DNA of 49,912 nucleotides from Caldifarciminota bacterium (GTDB lineage Bacteria; Hydrothermota; UBA3073): NCBI GenBank assembly GCA_023129165.1, contig JAGMCL010000027.1, positions 1 to 49,912 of the forward strand, read 5' to 3'. Shown piece by piece: positions 7,840 to 17,868 of this stretch (position 1 is its first letter; each line of letters starts with the position of its first letter). The notes under the pieces were generated by a model. It saw only the letters and a program-made list of their open reading frames with translations, ran no database searches and was not told where the DNA came from. The position numbers and the translations under genes were made by a program.

Positions 7840-10536
7840 TCAAAAAATAAACTTAATTCCCAGCTTAATTTGCCTTGGAGCTTTTAACCTTCCTGGATCC
7901 ATCAAATATTGCATCCTTGACCAGGAGTATATCTTATGAGAACTGCCATCTGCATCACCATATTTATAGGATTCACCTGTATATGGGTTAACCGAATTTA
8001 CATTTTTGTTATTCCATAGATTTAATATATCTACAAACAACTGAAGATTACCCTTTCCTATAGAAAATTCTTTCTGTAGATGAACATCGACTATGGATGT
8101 AAATGGTCGGCTGCCCTGGTTTTTGAGTGTGGGGTCGTCTTTTGGAGTATAGGGTAGACCTGAACCTAAATTCCATAGGATATCTAATCTCCATCTATCT
8201 GGTAACCTATCAAAAAGGTACTCACCTTTTGATGCCTCAATGCTTATATTAGCAACAATTTTATGGCGTCGGTCCCAGTCGAGTCTGGTTCCACGAACTG
8301 GTATCCATTCCCAGCCTTCGTAATATTCCATAAATTCCCATGAGGAATAGCCAACACCATTCTGGTAGGTATATGAGACACTTCCTGATGTATATTGTGA
8401 GTAACGTTTCTTTAATTCAATCTCTATACCACGGGCTCGACCATATCCACGATTAACCCATACCCATATTGGTGGCATACCCACATTCATCAACCCTACA
8501 TAATCATACATATCTTTATTAAATAATTTTATATAAGCTGCAAGGTCAGGAGCAAATTGGTGTGAGAAACCAAACTCATACTGGATGGTTTTTTGCGGTT
8601 TCAGGCTCGGATTACCACACCATGTTCCTGTCCATGGGTCCCTAAAAAGAAACTGCAAATTAGGAATCTGCTGGAACCGTCCATAATTGAAATAAAGAGT
8701 GGTCCTCTCAGTAATAGGATGTGATATTCCAAGCCTGGGAGAGAAGAAGAATGTTGGTTCTAATTCCCATTCCAGCCCAGTTGCCTTCTCCCACTGCTTT
8801 TGGTAGAGCGTATCACCAAGAATTGCCTCACCGGGTGTGAAGTAATCGATTCTTGCTCCAGCGTTTACAACGAGACCAGGAAGTTCAATTTTGTCCTGTA
8901 GATATACAGCACCTAACCATGGATGACCATGCTCGAAGACCCATCTATATAGTCCATATTCCGGGTATGGTCCGGGTCTCTCTGTACCTGGAGAGCGGAA
9001 TGAGCCATAGTATTGAATGTTTGTATATAGGATATCCTCGTAATCTATATTGAATCCAAATTTTATGAGATTGCGGGGATGAATCTGTGATGTAAAGTCA
9101 AATTTTGCAGTCCATACCCAGGACGAATCATCGGACCAATACTGGTATACACCCTCATCAATGAACCCATCACCATTTATATCATAACCCCACCCTGTGT
9201 TTGATACATATTCACTATCAGCAATTACAGAGTCAATAGCTATACTATCAATAACAAAACTATCAATAACAGTACTATCAGGGAAAAGCCACACATTTCC
9301 CCATTCATATTCCCATAGAGTGTCTTGCCAGTAATATTCCCAGTGCCAGAATTCAGGTGGTGTCCTGCCCCATAAGTCGTCATGAGAATGGGTGAAAAGA
9401 TGACCAAGGTGGATGGCATAAAATGTATTTTCTGACAGACTATGGGTAAAGGATAACACACCCTGAGAGGTCATTTTGTATGTGTTATTTGTTGAGTCAG
9501 GCAGGTTCTTCCAGTCCCAGTTATATCCTCCCCATTCATGTCCTGAATACCAATGGTATCCCCTACGATAGCCTAAGTTGAGCTTATAATTGGGAGAGAT
9601 ATTATATGTTAGCTTGAGATTGAAGTTTGTTGAGTTACTCTGACGGTCATGGTATTTTATCCCAATAAATTCCCGTTCCTCTCGTGTTCTGTGATTGTCA
9701 AGATAGCCATCAGTAAAGCTTCCACTACCTGAGAAGAAAAACCTTACATCAAAAGGCAGAAAAGGAAGAGTTCCTCCAAATGCGAATGCAGCATAATCAG
9801 TATTAAAAGAGCAATCCTTCGGAGATAGATTATCTGTCTTATAGAGTAACTCACCTGATAACTTTTTACCACCTTCCCTTGTTATTATATTCACAACACC
9901 AGATTGTGCCTGACCATATTCTGCATTGAATCCGCCTGTAAGCATCTCCATCTCCTTAATCGCCATAACATCTAAATCTAATGCTGCAGTTGATCCGTAT
10001 ATTGGATGTCTAACTGCAATCCCGTCTATATAGTAGACTGTCTCAGATGTTCTACCACTCCTTATATGACTACCAGTTACACCTGGTTGGAGTCTTACAA
10101 GCTCTGTTGACCTCTCAATATTGGGTGTTCTCTCTATCTCATCCCTTGATGCATATCTTACAGATGCTGTTACATCGTGCTCAATCAATGCCCTCTCGGC
10201 AATAACTGTAATACCAGGTACCTCAATCATTGTTGGCTTCAGCTCAAAGTTTACTATAGTTGTTCTGTCGAGCTTTATTCTCACTTCCTCAAAAGTTACA
10301 GACCTATATCCCATCATCTCTGCTCTAACTGCATACTCACCGGGTGGAAGTTGAATGACATAGTACTCACCATAGTCACTGGTAGCAGCTCCAAATCTTG
10401 TATCCAGAATGAAAACATTAGCGCCTGGTAGTGCCTTTTTAGTTTCTGAATCGATAACCTTTCCAGCGAGCTTACCAGTCACCCCGGCATAGACTCCTGT
10501 TGTAAAAAGGATGAAGAAAAATATTGCCTTTTTCAT
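7840..10536 (-). CDS. TonB-dependent outer-membrane receptor
   Basis: 898 residues from ATG 10536, behind a GGGGGT ribosome site. Signal peptide 1-18. Residues about 20-105 are a carboxypeptidase-regulatory-like domain (GKLAGKVIDSETKKALPGAN...GEYYVIQLPPGEY). The plug follows (about 110-235) with IERSTELVRLQPGV, YYIDGI and GGFNAEYGQAQSGVVNIITREG motifs. The rest is a long barrel ending in KFIF, with the C-terminal Phe of a BAM signal. An EF-hand-like DINGDGFIDEG loop lies in an extracellular stretch around residue 450, which suggests Ca2+ binding. The substrate is not evident: no SusD-like partner is present and the adjacent lipoprotein is unrelated to SusD. Typical length for the family. Confidence 0.9.
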   Translation of the reverse strand: MKKAIFFFILFTTGVYAGVTGKLAGKVIDSETKKALPGANVFILDTRFGAATSDYGEYYVIQLPPGEYAVRAEMMGYRSVTFEEVRIKLDRTTIVNFELKPTMIEVPGITVIAERALIEHDVTASVRYASRDEIERTPNIERSTELVRLQPGVTGSHIRSGRTSETVYYIDGIAVRHPIYGSTAALDLDVMAIKEMEMLTGGFNAEYGQAQSGVVNIITREGGKKLSGELLYKTDNLSPKDCSFNTDYAAFAFGGTLPFLPFDVRFFFSGSGSFTDGYLDNHRTREEREFIGIKYHDRQSNSTNFNLKLTYNISPNYKLNLGYRRGYHWYSGHEWGGYNWDWKNLPDSTNNTYKMTSQGVLSFTHSLSENTFYAIHLGHLFTHSHDDLWGRTPPEFWHWEYYWQDTLWEYEWGNVWLFPDSTVIDSFVIDSIAIDSVIADSEYVSNTGWGYDINGDGFIDEGVYQYWSDDSSWVWTAKFDFTSQIHPRNLIKFGFNIDYEDILYTNIQYYGSFRSPGTERPGPYPEYGLYRWVFEHGHPWLGAVYLQDKIELPGLVVNAGARIDYFTPGEAILGDTLYQKQWEKATGLEWELEPTFFFSPRLGISHPITERTTLYFNYGRFQQIPNLQFLFRDPWTGTWCGNPSLKPQKTIQYEFGFSHQFAPDLAAYIKLFNKDMYDYVGLMNVGMPPIWVWVNRGYGRARGIEIELKKRYSQYTSGSVSYTYQNGVGYSSWEFMEYYEGWEWIPVRGTRLDWDRRHKIVANISIEASKGEYLFDRLPDRWRLDILWNLGSGLPYTPKDDPTLKNQGSRPFTSIVDVHLQKEFSIGKGNLQLFVDILNLWNNKNVNSVNPYTGESYKYGDADGSSHKIYSWSRMQYLMDPGRLKAPRQIKLGIKFIF

Positions 10537-10667
10537 AACACCCCCATAATAATATTAAAAACATCTTTTGACAGGATAAACAAGATATACAGGATAAAGA
10601 ATTTATGTATTTTAACAAATTTAAAGAAAAAAATAAAAAATCTTGATAATCTGCGTCCTAATATGGT

Positions 10668-12086
10668 TTATTCACCTAAATAATCCAGAATATAATCACA
10701 AAGTCCTATTGCCCCCTCTTCCTTTACATAATAGAGAGGAAAGTCGAGAAGAACTGCATTATAGGTTGTGCCCTCGTATCTTGTGCCGCAGGGTTTCCCC
10801 TGGAAATCTGGATTGGAAGAGGAGGAAATAAAAGAAACAAGAGGATGAGTCCAGCCGGTTCTCCCCTCAACAACTCTTATATTGGGTAATCCCTGAATAT
10901 AATGAAATGCATATAACTTTGAAGAATCTAGTACAACTGTATCTCCTTGTCCCCATATACCTCCCTTAAAGTCATTGTTACTATTGAGTTCACTTGATTT
11001 TATATGAAGATGATCATATGCAAAATCCCCTGAACTGTATTCCACATGAACACTGGAGTTAAATGAGTGCAGGATTCCCCAACCTGAAAGGCAAAGATTT
11101 CCACCAACCACCAGATAATCCCCTATTATGTTTGTATGGTTTGGAAAATTGTGGTTGCGATCATCTGAATGCCATATAACAAGTCTATATTCTCCAATCT
11201 GTGTTTTATCAGGACATCCTGAGGTAGCGTAATCCCACTCATCATATGTATGTCCTGTAAAGATATACCTATAGAACGCATCTACATCTTCGTCAGTTGG
11301 ACTCTCAGGAGCTCCGCTTCCATCCTGTGTTTCGTCTATAATAAGTATTGAAGAGTTAAAAGATGGCACAAGAAGAAAGATTTGAATCTGTGCTGGTGTA
11401 TCATCCTCAACATTTGTATTATCCTTTGATTTAACCTCAATTGTATGAAATCCTTCATATGGTTGTCCAAAGAGATTGGGATTGACATATATTGAGGTAT
11501 CCATCCTCCAGGAAGACCATTCTCCCCCATCTACACGGTAAGAAAAACCGATTATCTTACCCCCTGAATCAGGGTCCCATCCAGTAAATATAAGGGGTAC
11601 ACCGTGATATGTATCTGTTGCATAGGAGAGGAAGAGAAGGGTATCTCCATCATTGGGTGATTGAATCTCTGTCTCAGGTCTCTCAACCTGTTTGGTGTAA
11701 TAGAGTCTTGTATCAGTAGGTGACCAATCACCCCTATTATCCTTTGCCATTACCTCGAACTTCTGTAAATTCAGAGTATCAGAGGATTCAAATGCAACCA
11801 TCGCCTCGCTCTCCTCTGTTTCTATCCAGTCTTGAACAATGGAATCTCCGAGGTAGAGATGATATGTAGTATACCTGTATTTATAGAGAACAGGATATCC
11901 GTCATTATCACCTGCATTCCAGGTAATCGTCAGAAGTGCAAAGTATGAAGTTGTTGAGTCATTAGCTGGTGGTAGTTTAATCTCAATCCATGGAGGTTGG
12001 TTGGGTCCAACTGCACCTTGTTTGCGTTGACATCCAATAAATATAATAAAAATTGTAATTCCGATAATGAGTAACTTTTTTCCCAT
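10668..12086 (-). CDS. outer-membrane-type lipoprotein with Ig-like and ThuA/GATase-like regions
   Basis: I place the start at ATG 12086, five bases after AAGGGG; a GTG two codons earlier (12092) is the alternative. The leader ends in a lipobox IFIGC, giving a lipidated Cys near residue 19. Residues about 35-120 and 130-230 look like Ig/FN3 beta-sandwich modules (PPWIEIKLPPANDS, YKYRYTTYHL, GFSYRVDGGEWSSW). From about 240 the chain changes to SSILIIDETQDG..., then YRLVIWHSDD and GDYLVVGGNLCLSGW, a Rossmann-like pattern seen in glutamine-amidotransferase or ThuA-type domains in which catalytic residues are often lost. It precedes the TonB receptor in transcription order, so it may belong to the same unit. 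No specific function can be assigned. Confidence 0.6.
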   Translation of the reverse strand: MGKKLLIIGITIFIIFIGCQRKQGAVGPNQPPWIEIKLPPANDSTTSYFALLTITWNAGDNDGYPVLYKYRYTTYHLYLGDSIVQDWIETEESEAMVAFESSDTLNLQKFEVMAKDNRGDWSPTDTRLYYTKQVERPETEIQSPNDGDTLLFLSYATDTYHGVPLIFTGWDPDSGGKIIGFSYRVDGGEWSSWRMDTSIYVNPNLFGQPYEGFHTIEVKSKDNTNVEDDTPAQIQIFLLVPSFNSSILIIDETQDGSGAPESPTDEDVDAFYRYIFTGHTYDEWDYATSGCPDKTQIGEYRLVIWHSDDRNHNFPNHTNIIGDYLVVGGNLCLSGWGILHSFNSSVHVEYSSGDFAYDHLHIKSSELNSNNDFKGGIWGQGDTVVLDSSKLYAFHYIQGLPNIRVVEGRTGWTHPLVSFISSSSNPDFQGKPCGTRYEGTTYNAVLLDFPLYYVKEEGAIGLCDYILDYLGE

Positions 12087-12148
12087 CTTCACCCCTTATT
12101 AAAATCGAAAATCAAAATGCAAAAATTAGAGTGCCTAAATAGGTTGTT

Positions 12149-12718
12149 CTACCTCACTAAAATTATCTTTTTTGTTGCCTTATATCTATCGGCTACAAGC
12201 CGTGCGAAGTAGATTCCGGAGGGAAAATTCATGTTATCCAATCTTATAATATGATAACCCGCTTCAAGTCTATCATCCACAAGTGTCTTTACCTCTCTGC
12301 CCGATACATCGTAAACCTTGAGAGAAACTCTCTCTTCATTTGGAATACCAAACTTGATGGTCATATCATTCCTCGCTGGGTTTGGGTAAAGAGACAGAGA
12401 ATGAACCATGGGGATGTTGCTGTACGCAGTCTGGGCTCCGCCCCCATGATGGACACCTTCGTACTCATATATATAAATTGCACTTACCACAGCATAATCA
12501 CCAATTATCTTTTTTATCCTTACCTCTATCTCTCCATCTTGATATTTCCATATGGGGATAAGTCTTGTTATCGTCTTTGGCTTTCCAGGCCTAACCGGTG
12601 TTGCCCCCAAAGGAATTCCATCTACCTTTAGCATCTCTACCCACGAGATAAGGGTATCCTCACTCTCATGATAATAAGTCACTTCAATCTGGTACTGTTT
12701 CTCTGGGTTTAGCCCCAT
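12149..12718 (-). pseudogene. C-terminal part (including T9SS domain) of the frameshifted C25 peptidase
   Basis: This 189-codon frame overlaps the end of the upstream C25 frame and continues it in another register. It supplies a beta-domain (PEKQYQIEVTYY...) and a complete sorting domain (LYPNPARND...GIYFARL...KKIILVR). Its ATG (12716-12718) has no ribosome site and overlaps the GGGG run at 12713-12716. If one G of the run is removed, the upstream frame reads HFDG then LNPEKQ with no break. I therefore read it as the detached 3' end of the 12684-16181 gene, not as an independent gene. A genuine short secreted protein is unlikely because it has no signal peptide. Confidence 0.8.
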
Positions 12719-15700
12719 CGAAGTGATATATCAACTCATCTGGATGGTAATCCACAGTCTGGTATGCCCAAAAGCCGTAAGTTTTATATCCCTCACGCTG
12801 CACTGTATGGACAGAAGGAACAGATTTACCCGCATCCATCTGATAGAGAGGAAAGGGCTCGATAGATATACGGGCATACTTGGGTTGTATTCCATTTGCT
12901 GCCTTCTCTGTCCACACATAGTGAAGTTCTGTATCGTTCAACTTTTGTGTATATAGGGCACTCGGATACATAGAACTCCCCTCTCCTCCAGTGAGACCGT
13001 AAGAATAGATATGATATCCAAACTCCGATGGTAGATAGCTCATAATCTGGTAATTCGAATCTCCCACCTCCTCTGCCCAGATTGGCATTGGCCCTGCAAG
13101 GGTGGGAAATTTCGCATCTCCCAGGGTTGGAAGAACCTCTGTATGTATCTCTCCAAAAGAACCAATGCAGGCATATTTGAGCGTAGAAGAACCAGATGCC
13201 TCTTCTTCCCATACCGCATATATCTTACCTCCAAAGGATGAGATAGAGGGATGGATGGAATACTCAGGAGAGTTTGAGATATTTATTGGGAAAGACCAGT
13301 CTCCGTTTTCTTCCTCTGCATAGTATATCTCTCCGTCCTTATCATACACGAGCGAGACCTTACTGCCGTTCAATACAAGTGCAGGAGATGCTGGAGACCT
13401 TGCCGCGCTGAATTCATCAATGAGTATTGCTTCTTCGGGTTCTGGCTGTAGGCAGTTGAATGTAAGGATCTTTGCCCTGTATAGATTTTCATCTGGATTC
13501 TCAAGCCATAAAATATCACAAATATCATCCTTGATAATCATAGAGGGTGCAGTAATCCCACCAATTGGTTCAGAGGATAATAAGTAAGGCATCTCCCATC
13601 CAGTATCTGTCAGTCTTGAAAAATAGAGGTTTCCATATCCATCAGATTCATAGACCCAGGAGAGAGCGGGTTTGTTGTCGACAATCCCAATGGTGGGATA
13701 TTCACCAGATGCGATAGCAATGGGTGGGAAGAATGTCTCATAGTCATCTGTGTATGTATACCAGACAGAGCCGTATGCAGTATATGTGATATGGATACGA
13801 CCGTCTTCATCCATAATAATATGCTGTCCATTGTTGAATGCTGTAGCATCCTCCCTGTCAACATCAGCTATGTAGAGGTCTCTCGGAGGCATTCCGAGTG
13901 TGAGTTGGTTAGAAGGACAGGCTGCTCTATCATAGAGATAGGCGATTACCTGATATGTTCTTTGTTCCCCTGGTTCATATGGGTAGTAATCTACAAAACT
14001 GGTCTCAATTCCTGTGTAAATAGTGTGCCATTCCCCTCCGCGATCGCTGAGCAAACGGTAGAAACGGAGCGTGTATGGGTCGGGATTAAAGGTCCAGAAT
14101 AGATGGGCACGATAGACCCCGTGTGATGGTGATATATAACCAGACAGAACGGGAGGTCCTTCAAAGACGGCGATCTTCGTTTCGGAGGGCTTGTAGTTGT
14201 GTTTTGTAACTGTAGTGTATATCCAGCCCGTATTATCTGGTTTGATTGTGAAGTATGCCTTACCATCGACATTTGTGTATGCGGTCGCAAATAATATCTC
14301 ACCTTCCTTATACAGACATACATAGGCATCAGGTATTGGAGGACCACTTATATGATCTGGCTGGGGACCTGTATAGGGTTCATTGGCGGAGACTACAATA
14401 TCGCTGAACTCACCTGGTGGAATCTCGTTCTTATCCGATCCAGCCACCATTCTTTGAGGCACATCAGTCCACATATCCAGGGAAGGGTCGCCAAGGATGT
14501 TCATACGGAAAATAGTTTCTTCTGCAAACCAATCAGAATAATATTGCCACATATACCACTTTCCGTAATCACACGCTGCCTGAAAGTTGTAGATATGTTC
14601 TTCACAGATTCCCCTGAATACCCCGACAGCAAGAGAATCATTTGTCCCGCCCCAAGTGACATCAGTAGCTCCGTAGTATCCTGCTGCCCCTTGAGCCTGA
14701 TTCACAAATGTTTCACCCATACAGTAAATTCCATAAGGTAGATTAAATGCATTTGCCAGACATGTGGGTGCGATTACTATTGGAAGTTTTCTCCCATTTT
14801 CCAATTGAGATATATGACTGGTGTTTATATATTCGCGAACATGACTGCCCCACCCACCGGGAGAACCGTGTCCTCTAAAGCTGAAGAGACCACAACCATC
14901 GTTTATAGAAGTCATAATTGGCTCTGCGGAAGGGGGATCGAGTATTATCTCAATATCGGTGTAACCATAGTTTTCCACAATATCTGCGATTTTGAGGGTG
15001 GTGGTGTAAAAATATCCGGGGGCAGTCAGCCCGGTATATGATTTATACCAATCTGTTTCGGTCATATACGGGTTTCGCTCATAGTTCATAAGCTTGATAG
15101 CCATCGTTGAACATTCAACAACAGTATTTGCAGGAAGTCTCCCTATATAAACATCAGAGAAGATGTCATCGCCTCCAATCAGTGAATAACAATGGTCGGT
15201 AGCATATAAGTTATCAGGCACCCAATCAGAGCCAGGACGACGCCCGCAGGCAAGAAGCTCTACATCACCAACAAGTAAAACATACTCAAGTGGTGCAAGC
15301 CAATTAGTGTATGCCCACTTGATGTAGTTGTGTATATCAGCACTATCAGGTGCACCTGTATTGATATCCGAGAATTTCACAACCTCTGTCCGGATTCCCT
15401 TTTTGTGCTTCCATTCAGCAAAAGGCAATACTGCATCATAGAAGTTATCGTGAGTGATGATGAGATATGCTCCCTCACCAGGAGGACCCTTTGGAGCAAC
15501 AAAGTCGTAATTGATAATAAAATCTTTGTATAGTTTATCGTAATTAGGGGTAGGTCCCGGTGATTTATCAAGCACATTTTCGTCGCTCGTTCCAGAATAC
15601 TCAATGGAAACCTTAATCCGTGAGTATGCTTTCAACTCTCCAGTAACAGGATTAAACTGTATCGGGTTACAGTGGAGTTTAACAATTCTGTAGTCTCGCC

Positions 15701-16181
15701 ATATCATAGGACCACTTATATCAGCTACTACCTCAGGATAGAAACTGTCCTGGGAATAGGCTGTAGTATCAATCACAAACTCTGGTGGTTCCACTCCCAT
15801 CAATTCTGGAATTGGCTCCTGGACAGGCCAAATATAGTACCCTGAAAGAGTGTCACACTCTACCTCAAGAATATTTAGCTCTACACCCTTTGAAGGGTCT
15901 ACTGCAACCGTTCTGTTTATCACAGGAGTCTGGGGCTTGCCCACTTCACCCGGTATGCCTGCTGTGGAAACGCTTACTATCTGGTAGGTAGTCCCATCAA
16001 CGACAGTGTCTCTAATATCCATTCCTGGAACAGTAAATTCCACAATTGTATGGGAATCGTTAGACTCAAGGACAGTTGTTTCTGTTGTTTCTCCTGTTCC
16101 AAACTGGACCCAGGTAGCCCATGCATAACTTGAAATTGCAAGGGCAGTTATTATACAACATCCAAGAAATTTGGATTTCAT
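12684..16181 (-). CDS. C25 gingipain-like peptidase with propeller domain (frameshifted near its 3' end)
   Basis: The frame starts at ATG 16181 behind AAGGAGAAG. Signal peptide about 1-22 (ending AWA). A propeptide-like beta region (40-215) precedes the peptidase domain (235-590), with catalytic His in FRGHGS (residue 438) and Cys in APTCLANAF (residue 474), the spacing expected of C25. The domain closes with the NILGDPSLDMWTD motif seen in this family. An Ig-like domain (600-690) and a long sialidase-type propeller (about 760-1130) follow. After residue 1152 the frame slips: eleven out-of-frame residues and a stop replace the T9SS domain, which continues at 12149-12718. The intact protein would be about 1340 residues. 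An unanchored secreted enzyme, a sequencing indel in GGGG, or a real null are the options. Confidence 0.85.
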   Translation of the reverse strand: MKSKFLGCCIITALAISSYAWATWVQFGTGETTETTVLESNDSHTIVEFTVPGMDIRDTVVDGTTYQIVSVSTAGIPGEVGKPQTPVINRTVAVDPSKGVELNILEVECDTLSGYYIWPVQEPIPELMGVEPPEFVIDTTAYSQDSFYPEVVADISGPMIWRDYRIVKLHCNPIQFNPVTGELKAYSRIKVSIEYSGTSDENVLDKSPGPTPNYDKLYKDFIINYDFVAPKGPPGEGAYLIITHDNFYDAVLPFAEWKHKKGIRTEVVKFSDINTGAPDSADIHNYIKWAYTNWLAPLEYVLLVGDVELLACGRRPGSDWVPDNLYATDHCYSLIGGDDIFSDVYIGRLPANTVVECSTMAIKLMNYERNPYMTETDWYKSYTGLTAPGYFYTTTLKIADIVENYGYTDIEIILDPPSAEPIMTSINDGCGLFSFRGHGSPGGWGSHVREYINTSHISQLENGRKLPIVIAPTCLANAFNLPYGIYCMGETFVNQAQGAAGYYGATDVTWGGTNDSLAVGVFRGICEEHIYNFQAACDYGKWYMWQYYSDWFAEETIFRMNILGDPSLDMWTDVPQRMVAGSDKNEIPPGEFSDIVVSANEPYTGPQPDHISGPPIPDAYVCLYKEGEILFATAYTNVDGKAYFTIKPDNTGWIYTTVTKHNYKPSETKIAVFEGPPVLSGYISPSHGVYRAHLFWTFNPDPYTLRFYRLLSDRGGEWHTIYTGIETSFVDYYPYEPGEQRTYQVIAYLYDRAACPSNQLTLGMPPRDLYIADVDREDATAFNNGQHIIMDEDGRIHITYTAYGSVWYTYTDDYETFFPPIAIASGEYPTIGIVDNKPALSWVYESDGYGNLYFSRLTDTGWEMPYLLSSEPIGGITAPSMIIKDDICDILWLENPDENLYRAKILTFNCLQPEPEEAILIDEFSAARSPASPALVLNGSKVSLVYDKDGEIYYAEEENGDWSFPINISNSPEYSIHPSISSFGGKIYAVWEEEASGSSTLKYACIGSFGEIHTEVLPTLGDAKFPTLAGPMPIWAEEVGDSNYQIMSYLPSEFGYHIYSYGLTGGEGSSMYPSALYTQKLNDTELHYVWTEKAANGIQPKYARISIEPFPLYQMDAGKSVPSVHTVQREGYKTYGFWAYQTVDYHPDELIYHFDGAKPRETVPD

Positions 16182-16213
16182 ATCTTCTCCTTTTTATATA
16201 TAAGTTTCCAAAA

Positions 16214-17641
16214 TCACCTTCCTATCATAACCATCTTTCTGGTTATGGCATACCCATCTGCCTCTATACGATAGAAATATACACCTTGGCTCCCCAGTTT
16301 ATCTCCGTCAATGGTGAGGGTGTGAAATCCAGCACTCTTATGACCCAAATTCGTTCTAAATACTACCTGTCCGCCAAGATTAAAGATGCTGAAGGCGACT
16401 TTGCTATTCCTCGGCAGAAAGTAACTAACCTCTGTGTTCTTAATGTTCTTAAATGGATTTGGCTTGTTCTGGAAGAGGTGTATATCTGACAATAGGGATG
16501 TATCATCCGTTTCTATGCCAGTAAACGGGATGAAGTTACCGTAAATATCCAGACTGGTATCAGGAGATGTCAATCTCTGGTCTGACCAAACTACAAAATA
16601 ATTTTCATTACCATAACATATACCGGGAGAGGCATCTCCATAAAATGAGAGGGGATCTTCTGCCTGAACCCTAAGATTGGCGCCAATGAGTGACCCCGAG
16701 AGTGACACAAACTGGCCATAGATTACAGCAATATAGACTCGCCAATCAAGCCATATAACAATGTGGTTCATTCTGTTTGATGCTACTGCGCAGAATCTCT
16801 GGTCGGAGGTATAAGTAGAAATAGGAATCTCTTCTCCTACTAATGTCCCATCCTGGGAGATAAGTTGTCCATAGATGTCCCATTCATATCCCCCCCCGCC
16901 TCTTCCATCATCCCATACCACAAGATAATTTGTCCCATTCCATGTTACATCAGGAGATTGTTGCCATGTGAAACCGATACGAAAGCTGGAATCAAGAAGA
17001 GTTCCTCCATAAGATAGCCGTTGCCCCCAGATTCTGCCATACCAGTCAGCCCAGACCACAAGGAAGTCTTCTCCATCGGATGCGACACGAGGAGCACCGT
17101 AGAAAAAGGCACTGTCAGCGCGTGCCACAACTATTATGCTGTCACCAAGCCCTCCATCCGGTAATACAAACCTTGCAAGGATATCTTGCCGGGGACAAGA
17201 TGAATCTTCAATGAATACCTGTGCTACAATAAGGTAATTCTCCCCATTCCATGCTATATCCTTAATACCACAAAAACCGAGTGTATCATTTTCAGGAATG
17301 ATGCAAAAACTACCACCTATGGAAGTTCCATCCTCAGAGATTAGTTGCCCGTAACGACCCCATGCCACAAGATAATTCCTGTCCCCCCATTCAACTTCTG
17401 GAAATCTTCCTCCAGTAGATATATAGAAATTATCCCCTATAAGTGTGCCCTCTTTTGAGACAATCTGACAGCCAATACCATATCCCTCCCGTCTATCCTC
17501 CCATACCACAAGGTAATTATTACCACTGAATGCTACTGACGGGGCAACCTGGTGCTCTGGTGCAACAAAGATGGGTATGTCCCCTCCTATTAGAGAGGAA
17601 GATGTGAATAATAATATAACGCCGAGCACTATTTTCTTCAT
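16214..17641 (-). CDS. secreted repeat-propeller protein with T9SS domain
   Basis: 475 residues from ATG 17641. Signal peptide about 1-19. The body is six or seven copies of a roughly 55-residue unit with the core YLVVWxDxRxxxxxxIYGQLVSxxGTLxG, clear at about residues 44-75, 205-235 and 235-285. The chain ends in a T9SS domain (NKPNPFKN...GVYFYRIEADG...RKMVMIGR). Such units are found in beta-propellers of secreted proteins from FCB bacteria, and a binding role is likely. Only a weak ribosome site precedes the start, and the region around it is a perfect 15-bp tandem duplication (17633-17662) that makes an extra ATG followed by an in-frame TGA. Confidence 0.75.
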   Translation of the reverse strand: MKKIVLGVILLFTSSSLIGGDIPIFVAPEHQVAPSVAFSGNNYLVVWEDRREGYGIGCQIVSKEGTLIGDNFYISTGGRFPEVEWGDRNYLVAWGRYGQLISEDGTSIGGSFCIIPENDTLGFCGIKDIAWNGENYLIVAQVFIEDSSCPRQDILARFVLPDGGLGDSIIVVARADSAFFYGAPRVASDGEDFLVVWADWYGRIWGQRLSYGGTLLDSSFRIGFTWQQSPDVTWNGTNYLVVWDDGRGGGGYEWDIYGQLISQDGTLVGEEIPISTYTSDQRFCAVASNRMNHIVIWLDWRVYIAVIYGQFVSLSGSLIGANLRVQAEDPLSFYGDASPGICYGNENYFVVWSDQRLTSPDTSLDIYGNFIPFTGIETDDTSLLSDIHLFQNKPNPFKNIKNTEVSYFLPRNSKVAFSIFNLGGQVVFRTNLGHKSAGFHTLTIDGDKLGSQGVYFYRIEADGYAITRKMVMIGR

Positions 17642-17662
17642 AATTCATTTCTTCATAATTCA
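17633..17662 (-). repeat. 15-bp perfect tandem duplication across a start codon
   Basis: TGAATTATGAAGAAA occurs twice in a row on the minus strand. The inner copy holds the used ATG (17641) and the outer copy an in-frame ATG (17656) that runs into TGA after three codons. It looks like a slippage duplication of a translation start. Confidence 0.9.
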
Positions 17663-17708
17663 CAAAATAAAAAACTTGCTCACTCCCTTGTAACCATCCT
17701 CATTAATA

Positions 17709-17734
17709 CCCTGCGCATCATCTGACACGCAGGG
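17709..17734. repeat. GC-rich hairpin in the 17642-17868 spacer
   Basis: CCCTGCG and CGCAGGG (7-bp arms, 12-nt loop) form a hairpin about 130 bp downstream of the lipoprotein stop at 17869. There is no T-run on either side, so it is a poor intrinsic terminator and may be a remnant of a dispersed hairpin repeat. The rest of the spacer shows nothing recognisable. Confidence 0.4.
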
Positions 17735-17868
17735 CATAACTAAACGAACCTTACAAACCCCGCATAAAAGAACACGCAAGAATGAATAAAAATATCTCCA
17801 TATAGAAGAACCGCTCCAAAAAAGATATTAGTATTATTACTACAGCCTTACGCATGTTCGCCTTCTTC

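Noticed and set aside
12700-12730. Programmed ribosomal frameshift in the C25 gene
   Set aside because: GGGG alone is not a known slippery site and no stimulatory structure was recognised; an indel is simpler.
17709-17734. Intrinsic terminator
   Set aside because: No T-run on either strand and a long 12-nt loop.
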